From: an uncultured Eubacteriales bacterium
Lineage (GTDB): Bacteria > Bacillota > Clostridia > Christensenellales > CAG-917
Length of the DNA stretch: 26,849 nucleotides
Assembly (NCBI GenBank): GCA_900550855.1
Contig: URTQ01000004.1
Span: forward strand, 1-26,849
Direction of reading: 5' to 3'
A model generated the notes under the pieces. That model was not told where the DNA came from and searched no databases. It was given only the letters and a program-made list of their open reading frames with translations. A program made the position numbers and the translations under genes. Shown here piece by piece: positions 1 through 7,404 of the stretch; within the stretch, counting starts at the first letter, position 1; each line of letters begins with the position of its first letter.

Positions 1-37
1 GAGTTGACAGGCGGATGCCTCTGACACAGTTATTCGC

Positions 38-553
38 TCAATAGCGAGGTTTTACGAACGTAACCGAAGATATGCGCTGTTCTACCAAAGGCCTATCCGC
101 CCTATTCGTCGGGACACTCGCTATACGGTCAACGACGTCCATACCTTCGACGACTTTGCCGAATGCGGCGTATTGTCCGTCGAGAAATTTTGCATCGGCA
201 TGACAGATGAAAAATTGAGAGGAAGCGGAATTGTAGAATTGCGAACGCGCCATAGAGATGACGCCTCTTTCGTGCGAAATGGGATTGTTGACGCCGTTGG
301 CGCGGAACTCGCCTTTTACGGTTTCCTTGCTGCCGCCCATACCCGTGCCTTGCGGGTCGCCGCCTTGAATCATAAATCCCGAAATTACTCTGTGGAAAAT
401 AAGTCCGTCATAGAAGCGTTGCGTAACGAGTTTTTGAAAATTCTTTACGGTGAGCGGCGCAGATTTTTCATCGAGTTCGACGATGATTTTGCCGCCGTCC
501 GACATTTCTATCTGAACGGTATTCGTTGTTTCGTTTGTTTGAATATATTCCAT
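38..553 (-). CDS. Cyclophilin-type peptidyl-prolyl cis-trans isomerase
   Basis: Catalyses cis-trans isomerisation of prolyl peptide bonds during protein folding. The 171-residue product is a single cyclophilin domain: FHRVISGFMIQGGDP at residues 53-67 carries the catalytic Arg (R55) and the GGDP turn, SSQFFI at 111-116 forms part of the proline pocket, and LDGQYAAFGKVVEG at 124-137 is the C-terminal signature. There is no signal peptide, so it should be cytosolic. I chose the ATG at 553 because an AAAGGGG ribosome binding site lies about 5 nt upstream; a GTG at 559 would overlap that site. It follows the flavoprotein gene by 48 bp on the same strand and is probably cotranscribed with it. The family is clear; the substrate cannot be inferred. 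Confidence 0.95.
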   Translation of the reverse strand: MEYIQTNETTNTVQIEMSDGGKIIVELDEKSAPLTVKNFQKLVTQRFYDGLIFHRVISGFMIQGGDPQGTGMGGSKETVKGEFRANGVNNPISHERGVISMARSQFYNSASSQFFICHADAKFLDGQYAAFGKVVEGMDVVDRIASVPTNRADRPLVEQRISSVTFVKPRY

Positions 554-601
554 AAACACCCCTTTATATGTTGGTTTCGTATATGTAAACCGTCGTTTCG
601 G

Positions 602-1804
602 TTACAAACTGTTTTTCATAATCGCGGTTGCGACTGCCTTTGCGCTTGAAAACGCCCATTGCAAATTGTAGCCGCCCGAATCGCCGTCGACGTCGAGTGC
701 CTCGCCTATTGCGTATGCGTTTTTGGCTTTTAGCGACATAAGGTCGTCGTCAAATTCCCTTACGTTCAAACCGCCCGACATCGCTTGCGCAAGCGACGCG
801 TCGCCAAGACCTTCTATGGTGAATTTGTAGTTTTTTATCGCGTTTGCAAGCGCGCCGATTTTGCCTTGCGCAGGGTCGGTCGCATCGCAACCAGCCGCCC
901 AAATTATCCGCTCTTGCACTCTGCTGTGGAACGTGCCCAAAAGCAATTCGCCGACTGTGTAGCCGTTATTGCGTTTGGTCAAAATGTCCTCGACTTCCGC
1001 TTTCGAGTATTCGGGCATAAAGTCGACGGTGAGCATATCGCCGATTTTGGCTCTGCCCCTTGCAATCTCTGTCGAGAGGTTGAACGCCGCAATTCCGCTC
1101 ACGCCGAAATCCTTGAAAAGCACTTCGCCCGTTTCGTAACGATAGCCTATACGCACGCCTGCCTTGACTCTTACGCCTTGCAAACCTTTGAGCGGTTCTT
1201 TGTTGGTTTTTATGGGGACGAGAGAGGGCGTCATCGGACGCACGGTGTGTCCGAGCGAAGTGTAAAGCGACGTGCTGTCCTTGCCGAACGTCGCAGGCGA
1301 ACCCGTCGCAAGCACTACGTTCGTCGTAGAATAGCAAAACGATTGATTTGGTTTGTCGTCGTTTTTGACAACGCCGCTTACGTTGAATACGTCGTTGAAT
1401 TGCTCTATGAAGTTTGCGTAATGCGACGTGAAAACCTGCACGTTGTTGCGCTCTACCGCTCTGCGCAATACGTCGAGTACGGTTGCCGCGCTTTCGCTGT
1501 AAGGATAAACGCGCTTGTCGACGACTTTGGTGATAAGCCCTGCCTTTTCAAACGTCGCTATGGTGTCGTGCGCGTCGAATCGGTCGAGAAAACTCTCGAC
1601 GAAACTCGGCTTGTTGTAATGCACGATGTTCATATCGAGGTTGGTGAGATTGCACTTGCCGTTGCCCGTCGCAAGCAATTTCTTGCCCACGCGGTCGTTG
1701 CTTTCCAAAATCGCGACTTTGAGCATAGGCGAAAGTTGGCTTGCCAAAAACAAACCGCCTGCGCCGCCGCCTATGATTATAACGTCAAACTTTTGCGTAT
1801 TCAT
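602..1804 (-). CDS. BaiN/HI0933-family NAD(P)/FAD-dependent oxidoreductase
   Basis: A 400-residue flavoprotein. The N-terminus has a Rossmann dinucleotide-binding motif (IIIGGGAGG, residues 9-17), followed by ESNDRVGKKLLATGNGKCN (34-52), the signature of the HI0933/YhiN/BaiN family. The C-terminal part includes the second FAD-contact region (AIGEALDVDGDSGGYN). Family members have been annotated as aminoacetone oxidase-like or as bile-acid reductase BaiN, but most are uncharacterised and the sequence gives no substrate. Length is normal for the family. The start lacks a strong ribosome binding site (weak GAGTAAG), and a TTGAAA-18-TATGAT promoter would give a leader of only about 5 nt. The cyclophilin gene follows 48 bp downstream. 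Confidence 0.93.
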   Translation of the reverse strand: MNTQKFDVIIIGGGAGGLFLASQLSPMLKVAILESNDRVGKKLLATGNGKCNLTNLDMNIVHYNKPSFVESFLDRFDAHDTIATFEKAGLITKVVDKRVYPYSESAATVLDVLRRAVERNNVQVFTSHYANFIEQFNDVFNVSGVVKNDDKPNQSFCYSTTNVVLATGSPATFGKDSTSLYTSLGHTVRPMTPSLVPIKTNKEPLKGLQGVRVKAGVRIGYRYETGEVLFKDFGVSGIAAFNLSTEIARGRAKIGDMLTVDFMPEYSKAEVEDILTKRNNGYTVGELLLGTFHSRVQERIIWAAGCDATDPAQGKIGALANAIKNYKFTIEGLGDASLAQAMSGGLNVREFDDDLMSLKAKNAYAIGEALDVDGDSGGYNLQWAFSSAKAVATAIMKNSL

Positions 1805-1815
1805 ATTCTTACTCT

Positions 1816-1845
1816 ATCATATATACGTTTGAAAATCAATTTCAA
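1816..1845 (-). promoter_or_regulatory. Sigma-A-like promoter for the BaiN-family gene
   Basis: Read on the minus strand, TTGAAA at 1845-1840, an 18-nt spacer and TATGAT at 1821-1816. The predicted start site near 1809 leaves about 5 nt before the ATG at 1804, so the GAGTAAG ribosome binding site would be only partly transcribed. Confidence 0.5.
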
Positions 1846-1914
1846 AATATCGCGCCGACGCTCTTTTCCTAATTATATACGGAAAGCAAAATTTTCCGCA
1901 AAAACGAGATTCCG

Positions 1915-2850
1915 TCACGCAAAATACTTCTCGACGATGTCGAATATATCTTCAATGCTCTTTGCCTTGCCTATTTCCACCCTGACCGCCTTTGCGTCGC
2001 GACCGCCTTTTGCGTAATAGCAAAGTTGAAGTTTCATAATGTTTGCGACGGTAAAATCGCACATATACTTGCGAAGCACGGCGATATGCTCGTAAATATC
2101 GGCTTTGGTGTCATGCGTGCCGTCGCCGCCGTTGAGTTCGGCAAAAACCCACGGTCTGCCGAGCGCGCCTCTGCCTATCATAAATCCGTCCGCGCCCGTA
2201 AGGTCGCGCACTCTGGCAAGGCTCGGAAGGTCGGTTATGTCGCCGTTCGCTATGACGGGAATATCGAGCGCTTCCTTGACGGCTCTCGTTATCGAGTGGT
2301 CGGCTTCGCCGCTGTAAAACTGTTCTCTGTATCGAGGGTGAACGCACACCGCACTTGCGCCGCCCTTTTGAGCGGCAAGCGCACATTCGACCGCAACGGG
2401 TTTGCCCGTTTCAACGCCTGCACGCATTTTGACGGTGACGGGGCGTTTTGCCCCCTCTTTGACTGCTTGCACGATTTCGGTTATCAAATCGGGATTTTTC
2501 ATAAGCGCGCTTCCGTCGCCGTTGTTGAACACTTTTTTGACGGGGCAACCCATATTTATATCCACGATTTCAAAACTCGCAAGGCGTTCGTCCTTTGCGG
2601 CTTTGTACATAAACTCGGGGTCGCTTCCGAAAAGTTGCACGGCGCACGGCGAGGAAAAATCCTCTCTTGCAAGCAACTCTTGCGTACCCTTGTTGCCGTA
2701 GCAAAGTCCTTTTGCGCTGACGAGTTCGGTGTATGTAAGTCCTGCGCCGTACTTTGCGCACATATGCCGAAAACCGACTTCGGAAAAGCCGGCTATGGGT
2801 GCAAACACGATGTTGCTTTCAAGTTGTACGTCACCTATTTTAAGTTGCAT
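1915..2850 (-). CDS. dus: tRNA-dihydrouridine synthase, DusB/Nif3R3 type
   Basis: FMN- and NADPH-dependent reduction of uridine to dihydrouridine in the tRNA D-loop. The 311-residue TIM-barrel protein shows the family landmarks in order: APIAGFSEVGFR at residues 17-28 (FMN phosphate/substrate edge), DINMGCPVKK at 97-106 with catalytic Cys102, VTVKMRAG in the middle strand, VIANGDITD, and MIGRGALGRPW near the C-terminus binding the FMN phosphate. This fits the DusB branch common in Firmicutes, although which uridine is modified cannot be told. No good Shine-Dalgarno sequence precedes the ATG at 2850. It lies 175 bp downstream of mazG on the same strand, so it may be transcribed together with the spoVT-spoVB-mazG unit or separately. 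Confidence 0.95.
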   Translation of the reverse strand: MQLKIGDVQLESNIVFAPIAGFSEVGFRHMCAKYGAGLTYTELVSAKGLCYGNKGTQELLAREDFSSPCAVQLFGSDPEFMYKAAKDERLASFEIVDINMGCPVKKVFNNGDGSALMKNPDLITEIVQAVKEGAKRPVTVKMRAGVETGKPVAVECALAAQKGGASAVCVHPRYREQFYSGEADHSITRAVKEALDIPVIANGDITDLPSLARVRDLTGADGFMIGRGALGRPWVFAELNGGDGTHDTKADIYEHIAVLRKYMCDFTVANIMKLQLCYYAKGGRDAKAVRVEIGKAKSIEDIFDIVEKYFA

Positions 2851-3025
2851 AATGCGGTGTTTATCCGTGCAAAATTAACATATAAACACATTGTTTTTGC
2901 GATTTTGTGGATTATATGCGTTTTGCGATTTTGCGTTATTTTGCTTTGTTTTATGCCGTGAAAATCGTGCGTTTCGCTCTTTCAGGTTTTGCAAAAATCT
3001 ATTTTAGTCTTGCCGCTTTCGGCGG

Positions 3026-4081
3026 TTACGCTTTTTCGTTTTCTTGTTTTTCGCGCTCTTTGACCTTGTTCCAAATCGCGTCGAGTTCGTCGAGCGTGCA
3101 GTCTTTCATCTCTCTGCCGCTTGCCTTGACTTCGCTCTCGACGGCGGAAAATCTGCGCATAAATTTCTTGTTCGCCTCGCGCAAAGCAAGTTCGGGTTCG
3201 ACCTTGTAAAAGCGCAATGCGTTGACGACGGCAAAGAGCAAATCGCCGCCTTCTTCAATTCTGTGCGCGTCGTCGGCGTTTTTGAGTTCCTCGGTTTCTT
3301 CGGCGATTTTTTGATATGCGCCGCTCACGTCGTCCCAGTCAAAGCCGACCTTTCTGGCGTACTTTTGTATCTTTTCCGCATAGAGCAACGCGGGGAAATT
3401 TTTGGGTACTCTGTCCATTTGGTCGGAAGCGGATTTGTAGTGCTTTTCTTTCTTCTTTGCCGCTTCCCAAAACACGAGCGCTTCGTCGGCGTTGTTGGCG
3501 TGATTGCTTCCGAATATGTGCGTATGACGGTCGATGAGTTTTCTGCAAAGACCGGTGATTACGTCCATATAACTAAACTCGCCCTCTTTTTGCGCTATCT
3601 CGGCGTGGAACACCGCTTGCATAAGCACGTCGCCGCATTCCTCTTTCATTGCCGCAACGTCCTTTTGGTCGATTGCGTCGACGAGTTCGTAGGCTTCTTC
3701 GATGAGATTTATGCGAATACTCTCGTGCGTTTGCGCCCTATCCCACTCGCAACCGTCGTCTGCGCGAAGTCGGTGCATAATCTGTTCCAAATCCGAAAAA
3801 TCGAATCTCTTGCAATCGACGAGCGATACGGGCGGCGCGATTATCACGTCCTCGTCGCCTTTTATTTCGGACACGCAAATCGTTTTGTCCTCGCCGTCCT
3901 TCTCTACGGTGAATTCGACCTCGCCGTATACGTCAAGAAATTTTGCCTTGACCTTTTCGGCGTTTTCCGCGTCGATACCGTCAATCACAAGCGGTATGCG
4001 CTTGTCGAAAAAAACCGTAGACAAAAAATCTGCGGCTATGTAACGCTGATACGAGCCTTTGAGAACGTCATCGAGTTTCAT
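3026..4081 (-). CDS. mazG: MazG nucleoside triphosphate pyrophosphohydrolase with a short YabN-like N-terminal remnant
   Basis: Hydrolyses (non-canonical) NTPs to NMP and pyrophosphate as a house-cleaning enzyme. The 351-residue protein has two MazG modules. The first, starting near residue 98, has DGCEWDRAQTHES (109-121), the Mg-binding EE at 128-129 and EECGD at 147-151. The second has EETEEL and EEGGDLL. Residues 1-90 are unusual: the stretch from about 30 to 84, ending in IAPP, resembles the C-terminal edge and linker of the tetrapyrrole methylase domain found in front of MazG in Bacillus YabN, but the rest of that domain is absent. The start overlaps the end of the spoVB gene by 14 bp, indicating cotranscription and translational coupling, as in the spoVT-yabM-yabN region of Bacillus. 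Confidence 0.93.
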   Translation of the reverse strand: MKLDDVLKGSYQRYIAADFLSTVFFDKRIPLVIDGIDAENAEKVKAKFLDVYGEVEFTVEKDGEDKTICVSEIKGDEDVIIAPPVSLVDCKRFDFSDLEQIMHRLRADDGCEWDRAQTHESIRINLIEEAYELVDAIDQKDVAAMKEECGDVLMQAVFHAEIAQKEGEFSYMDVITGLCRKLIDRHTHIFGSNHANNADEALVFWEAAKKKEKHYKSASDQMDRVPKNFPALLYAEKIQKYARKVGFDWDDVSGAYQKIAEETEELKNADDAHRIEEGGDLLFAVVNALRFYKVEPELALREANKKFMRRFSAVESEVKASGREMKDCTLDELDAIWNKVKEREKQENEKA

Positions 4082-5804
4082 TGTTGTACTCCCAAAATCT
4101 TATTGTCCTATGCAACGCCCAAAGCAATTTTTTGAGCGGAAGATGCGGAATGTCGTCTTTGCCGACGAGGTTGAATAGGAATGCGAGCCAGACGTACACC
4201 ACCGAGCAGACCGCGAATCCGACCGCGAGCGAGGCGATATCGTTTTTGATAAACGAGCCGACCGCGATTCCGCATAAAGCCATTATAACACCCGAAAGCA
4301 GATTTAGACCAACGTTTTTTTCAAGTCGAAGTCCGCATATTTTGTAATAGGATACGAGGGTGCAAAAATACGCGACGACGGGAAGCGCGAGCGAGGCTAT
4401 TGCCGCGCCGTTTATTCCGATATATCTCGTCAAAGCTACGTCGAGTACGATTTTTACGATTATGCCTGCGATAAGGCTGAAAACGGCGTATTTCGTCTTG
4501 TCCACCGCTTGCAAAAGGGAAACGTATATCTGCATAACCGACAAAAACACGACGTTTGCCGCCGTTATGCGAAGCACGTTTACCGCGACTACGGTGTTTT
4601 GCTCGGAAAGCGCGGGATAAAGCGCGCCGATGACATTTCTTGCAAACACGGCAAGATAAAACGCAAACGGTATACCCAAAAGATAGGCAAGGCGCACGCA
4701 AAGACTGCTTTTGAGCATAACGCCGTCGATATCTCTCGTCGCTCTCGACGCCGACACCGACGGAACGACCGCAACCGCAAGCGACATAATCGCAACGACT
4801 GGCATATTTATCAGCGAGTTGACAGGACCCGATATTATGCCGTACTGCGCCGTCGCAACGCCCTGTTCGAGTCCGAACGCTTTGAGCATATTGACGATGA
4901 TTATACTGTCGAAAAAACTCGACAGCGGCATAAGCGCGGCAACCGCCGCAATGGGAAGCGCGACTCTCAACATTCCTTTGAGTTCTGCTCTCGAAACTCT
5001 TTCGAATCTCGCTTTTTTGGTCGAACGAGAACGACCGTCGAAATTATCCGCTTTTTCGCTACACTGTGCGCTCGATTCTTCTTGCAAAACGTCGTTGTCA
5101 CTGCCCGATTGCAAATCGCACTCTTGCAACGAAACTCGCGCAACGAGTTGTTCGCGTTTTTCCTTTTTCGAGCGGAAAAAATAGGTTGCGCCCATATATG
5201 CCGCCGTGACGATTTCGCTTACGGTCACGCCGAAAAGCGCGCCGCATACGGCGTATATAACCCCTCTTTTTGCAAGCGCGTACGACGCGCCTATTCCCAC
5301 GGCGAGTTTGACGACTTGCTCGACGACGTTCGAAAGCGCGGTGGGAAGCATATACATCTGCCCTTGAAAGTAGCCTCTAAAACCCGATATTACGCACACG
5401 AAAGTTATTGCGGGCGCGATTATCAGAAATCCGAATCGAGTGTCGGCGTTGCCCTGCCTTTTGGCAAGCACGTCGGAAAGCGCGCCCATAAGCAAGCCGA
5501 ACGCAAGCCCCAAAACCAAAAGCGCGCACATAGCGACGGCAAAATACTTTTTGACATTTTCGCCGAGCGCGCGTTTTTCGGCAACCGTGCGAGAAAGCGA
5601 CGTGGGAATACCCGCCGTCGCAAGCACCATAAACAGCGCGTATACGGGAAAGACGAGTTGGTACATCCCCATACCTTCCGCGCCGAGAACGTTGGTGAGC
5701 GGAATGCGATAGAGCGCGCCGAGCATTTTTGCAACGACGCTGCCTGCGAGCAAAACCGCCGCGCCTGAAAACATACGCTTTTTGTTTCTCGCCGTCTTGC
5801 TCAT
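4068..5804 (-). CDS. SpoVB/YabM-type polysaccharide (lipid II-like) flippase of the MOP superfamily
   Basis: An integral membrane protein of 578 residues with about 14 predicted hydrophobic segments. The N-terminus (residues 11-70, including GSVVAKMLGALYRIPLTNVLG) is the typical start of SpoVB/YtgP/MurJ-like transporters, which flip lipid-linked sugar precursors across the cytoplasmic membrane. Its place between spoVT and mazG matches yabM of Bacillus. The start is ATG at 5804, overlapping the spoVT stop in an ATGA junction; the frame stays open further upstream, but that region is spoVT in another frame. A hydrophilic, Ser/Asp/Glu-rich stretch at about 212-276 between two membrane segments is long for this family and probably a cytoplasmic loop. 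Whether the role is in cortex or general wall synthesis cannot be told. Confidence 0.92.
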   Translation of the reverse strand: MSKTARNKKRMFSGAAVLLAGSVVAKMLGALYRIPLTNVLGAEGMGMYQLVFPVYALFMVLATAGIPTSLSRTVAEKRALGENVKKYFAVAMCALLVLGLAFGLLMGALSDVLAKRQGNADTRFGFLIIAPAITFVCVISGFRGYFQGQMYMLPTALSNVVEQVVKLAVGIGASYALAKRGVIYAVCGALFGVTVSEIVTAAYMGATYFFRSKKEKREQLVARVSLQECDLQSGSDNDVLQEESSAQCSEKADNFDGRSRSTKKARFERVSRAELKGMLRVALPIAAVAALMPLSSFFDSIIIVNMLKAFGLEQGVATAQYGIISGPVNSLINMPVVAIMSLAVAVVPSVSASRATRDIDGVMLKSSLCVRLAYLLGIPFAFYLAVFARNVIGALYPALSEQNTVVAVNVLRITAANVVFLSVMQIYVSLLQAVDKTKYAVFSLIAGIIVKIVLDVALTRYIGINGAAIASLALPVVAYFCTLVSYYKICGLRLEKNVGLNLLSGVIMALCGIAVGSFIKNDIASLAVGFAVCSVVYVWLAFLFNLVGKDDIPHLPLKKLLWALHRTIRFWEYNNETR

Positions 5805-6328
5805 TCCGTCAACGACGCCGAAATAAGATCGGCGCAAAAACGCAGATAGTCTTTGTCGGAATCTTTGGGCGATTCGTCTTTCATAAGCATAATCGCGCCC
5901 ACGAGGTCGCCGCCCGCAACGACGGGTTGAACGATGGCGCAATCGTATGCGCAATCCACGTTGTCGAACGCGTTTGAAAGCGCAGATTTGTCCAGCGTTT
6001 CTTCCTTTCGTCTTCTTATTCTGTTTGAGAGCGAGTCGGATATTTTCGCGCCCTGAAATTGCTTTTTGTTTTTGCCTTCGGCAACGACCACTTCGTTTGC
6101 GCTCACCGCAACCGCGTCGCAGTCCTTTGCCTCTGCAAGCGCTTTTATGATTGCCTTGCAAGAGGGCAACACGCTTTGAAAACCGCTGTATCTTTTGAGA
6201 GTCAGCCCCTCGTCGTTTGCGGATATTTCCATCTCGTCGCCGACTTGAAGTCGCATTGTCTTTCGCATTTCTTTGGGGATTACGATTCGACCAAGTTCGT
6301 CTATTCTTCTTACGATTCCAACTGCCAT
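5801..6328 (-). CDS. spoVT: Stage V sporulation protein T, AbrB-family transcriptional regulator with GAF domain
   Basis: SpoVT tunes gene expression in the developing forespore. The 175-residue protein starts with a SpoVT/AbrB swapped-hairpin DNA-binding domain (residues 1-48; GIVRRIDELGRIVIPKEMRKTM matches SpoVT almost word for word) and continues with a GAF-like domain (about 55-175) typical of full-length SpoVT rather than the shorter AbrB. An excellent GGAGG site lies 5 nt before the ATG at 6328. The stop codon overlaps the start of the flippase gene, so the two are translationally coupled. Upstream is a GAATA-17-TATACTA element resembling sigma-F/sigma-G promoters. It is the strongest indication in the window of an endospore former. 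Confidence 0.96.
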   Translation of the reverse strand: MAVGIVRRIDELGRIVIPKEMRKTMRLQVGDEMEISANDEGLTLKRYSGFQSVLPSCKAIIKALAEAKDCDAVAVSANEVVVAEGKNKKQFQGAKISDSLSNRIRRRKEETLDKSALSNAFDNVDCAYDCAIVQPVVAGGDLVGAIMLMKDESPKDSDKDYLRFCADLISASLTE

Positions 6329-6345
6329 AAAGCCTCCGTTTCACA

Positions 6346-6374
6346 TAGTATAAGTCAAACTTCCGCTTATATTC
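6346..6374 (-). promoter_or_regulatory. Putative forespore (sigma-F/G-like) promoter of spoVT
   Basis: On the minus strand, GAATA at 6374-6370, a 17-nt spacer and TATACTA at 6352-6346. The Bacillus sigma-G consensus is about GHATR, 17-18 nt, CATNNTA, so only the leading C of the -10 differs. No sigma-A -35 sits at the right distance from TATACT. Confidence 0.45.
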
Positions 6375-6395
6375 TCGCAAAGGAAATTTTTGTAA

Positions 6396-6430
6396 TAAAG
6401 CGCAAAACGCGCGCTTTATGCGTGCGTTTT
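6396..6430 (-). terminator. Possible terminator after the 94-residue small gene
   Basis: Two mutually exclusive hairpins overlap here: TAAAGCGC (6396-6403) with GCGCTTTA (6411-6418), and AAAACGC (6404-6410) with GCGTTTT (6424-6430). They lie 55-90 bp beyond the minus-strand gene ending at 6485 and before the spoVT promoter. There is no long T-tract, so termination is only likely. Confidence 0.35.
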
Positions 6431-6484
6431 GTCAAAATAAAGTGCCTTTTTTGCTAATTTACAAACGATTCAATTCTTTCGTTA

Positions 6485-6769
6485 TCAAACGTAAAACTGC
6501 TTCGGCTTCGGCTTTTCAATCACTCTTTCAAGCACGAAAGAGGTGTAGTCCACTTCCTCGATAAAGTCGCGCGGAAGGTATTTCACGCGGTTGAATCTTT
6601 CAAAATGCTTAAAGTGCGTGGGAAGATTCACGGGTGTTGCCACGTCAACTTTGTAGGATATTTCTTGCAACATCTTTTGGAAGTTGGACGGCGTGAGCGA
6701 AAGTTCGCTCTCATAAATCACGTCGCGCAAAATCTTGTCGCCTTTCATAACTTTTGCCCAAATTTTCAT
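6485..6769 (-). CDS. Small protein of unknown function, coupled to a flavin-reductase-like gene
   Basis: I do not recognise this 94-residue protein. It has no membrane segment or signal peptide, is mixed charged/hydrophobic, and ends in a Lys/Pro-rich tail (VIEKPKPKQFYV). The reading frame continues upstream, but the ATG at 6769 is preferred because its A is the last base of the preceding gene's stop codon (TGATG), a classic coupling junction. Codon use resembles that of its neighbours. Strict coupling to the upstream flavin reductase-like gene suggests related function or stoichiometric synthesis, but nothing in the sequence indicates an activity. Confidence 0.75.
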   Translation of the reverse strand: MKIWAKVMKGDKILRDVIYESELSLTPSNFQKMLQEISYKVDVATPVNLPTHFKHFERFNRVKYLPRDFIEEVDYTSFVLERVIEKPKPKQFYV

Positions 6770-7236
6770 CAGTATTCCTCTACAATTTCGCCGAAATAAA
6801 ACGTATGCAAATCCTTTTGCGGATACCATTTTTCAACGTCTTTCAAGTCCATATTCGCCATAGGCACAACGCCTATGACCTTGCACTCGAAGTACCTTTG
6901 ACAGCCGCCCACGACGTAGCCGTCCACTCTTTTTGCCTTGACTTTTTCAAGCGAACATTCCGCCCACTTGTCGTATTCGCGACCGCTTTTCGTGCCGCAG
7001 AATTTGATTGCGGAAAGCATTTCGCCTTGCCTTGGAACGCTCACCGTAAACGTTGCGAGTTTGTCGATAAACTCTTTTGTGAAACGGCTTTCTCTTATCG
7101 GCGCAACGAAAACTTTTTTGCCCCACATAACGCCGACCGTTCCCCAACTTATCGTCATAACGTTGTCGCCCGAACAAAGAAACGCGCCCGTGTTGAACGC
7201 CGTGTTCAAGCAAGATAATTCGTCGAATCTGTGCAT
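6769..7236 (-). CDS. Flavin reductase-like FMN-binding split-barrel protein
   Basis: A 155-residue protein resembling the flavin reductase-like domain family (FMN-binding split barrel) in Clostridia. Supporting stretches are NTGAFLCSGDNVMTISWGTVG (residues 15-35, the TVGW-type flavin-contact segment), VFVAPIRESRFTKEFID (the typical VRPSRYT-like strand with the 'R-S-R-x-T' pattern) and FTVSVP shortly after. Members bind FMN and reduce flavins or serve as small flavoproteins; the partner is unknown. The ATG at 7236 is chosen because an AGAGG site lies 9 nt upstream and a TTGACT-18-TATAAT promoter precedes it; a TTG further upstream at 7287 falls in that promoter. The stop overlaps the next gene as TGATG. 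Confidence 0.82.
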   Translation of the reverse strand: MHRFDELSCLNTAFNTGAFLCSGDNVMTISWGTVGVMWGKKVFVAPIRESRFTKEFIDKLATFTVSVPRQGEMLSAIKFCGTKSGREYDKWAECSLEKVKAKRVDGYVVGGCQRYFECKVIGVVPMANMDLKDVEKWYPQKDLHTFYFGEIVEEY

Positions 7237-7257
7237 AGTTTTTTCCTCTTGAAGACT

Positions 7258-7287
7258 ATTATATGCGGATTTTCCAAACAAAGTCAA
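7258..7287 (-). promoter_or_regulatory. Sigma-A promoter of the flavin-reductase-like operon
   Basis: Minus strand TTGACT (7287-7282), 18-nt spacer, perfect TATAAT (7263-7258). The leader is about 15-20 nt and includes the AGAGG ribosome binding site. Confidence 0.7.
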
Positions 7288-7342
7288 AACATACGATTAA
7301 TTGTTTTCGAGCGATGTTTTTCGATTGCGTTTTCTTTTAGGT

Positions 7343-7348
7343 TATGAT
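7343..7348 (+). promoter_or_regulatory. Probable -10 box for the riboswitch-queT transcript
   Basis: TATGAT with a predicted start near 7355, just 5 nt before the first aptamer helix. No clear -35 hexamer is visible at 17 nt (TTCGAT at 7320-7325 is weak). Confidence 0.45.
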
Positions 7349-7359
7349 AACATACTTTC

Positions 7360-7400
7360 GATGGTGTCGGCAATACCCATCAATAAAAAAAACCGAGATG
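7360..7400 (+). ncRNA. preQ1-I riboswitch controlling queT
   Basis: The layout matches the preQ1 class I H-type pseudoknot. P1 is GATGG (7360-7364) with CCATC (7377-7381). The 12-nt loop between them has the same length as in the Bacillus queC aptamer and keeps the preQ1-pairing C (7371) and the ACCC segment (7375-7378). An A-rich strand (7382-7392) leads to CCGA (7393-7396), which pairs perfectly with TCGG (7367-7370) to form P2. The P2 3' strand abuts and overlaps the likely ribosome binding site GAGATG (7395-7400) in front of the TTG start at 7405, and no terminator hairpin separates them. I therefore infer translational control: bound preQ1 hides the ribosome binding site and lowers transporter synthesis. 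Confidence 0.82.
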
Positions 7401-7404
7401 TATT

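Noticed and set aside
785..2017. 410-codon plus-strand frame opposite the BaiN-family gene
   Set aside because: Antisense shadow of two clear minus-strand genes with no family resemblance.
4068..6380. A single 770-codon frame covering the flippase and spoVT region
   Set aside because: The upstream 190 codons are spoVT read in another frame; the ATGA junction at 5801-5804 and family length set the true flippase start.
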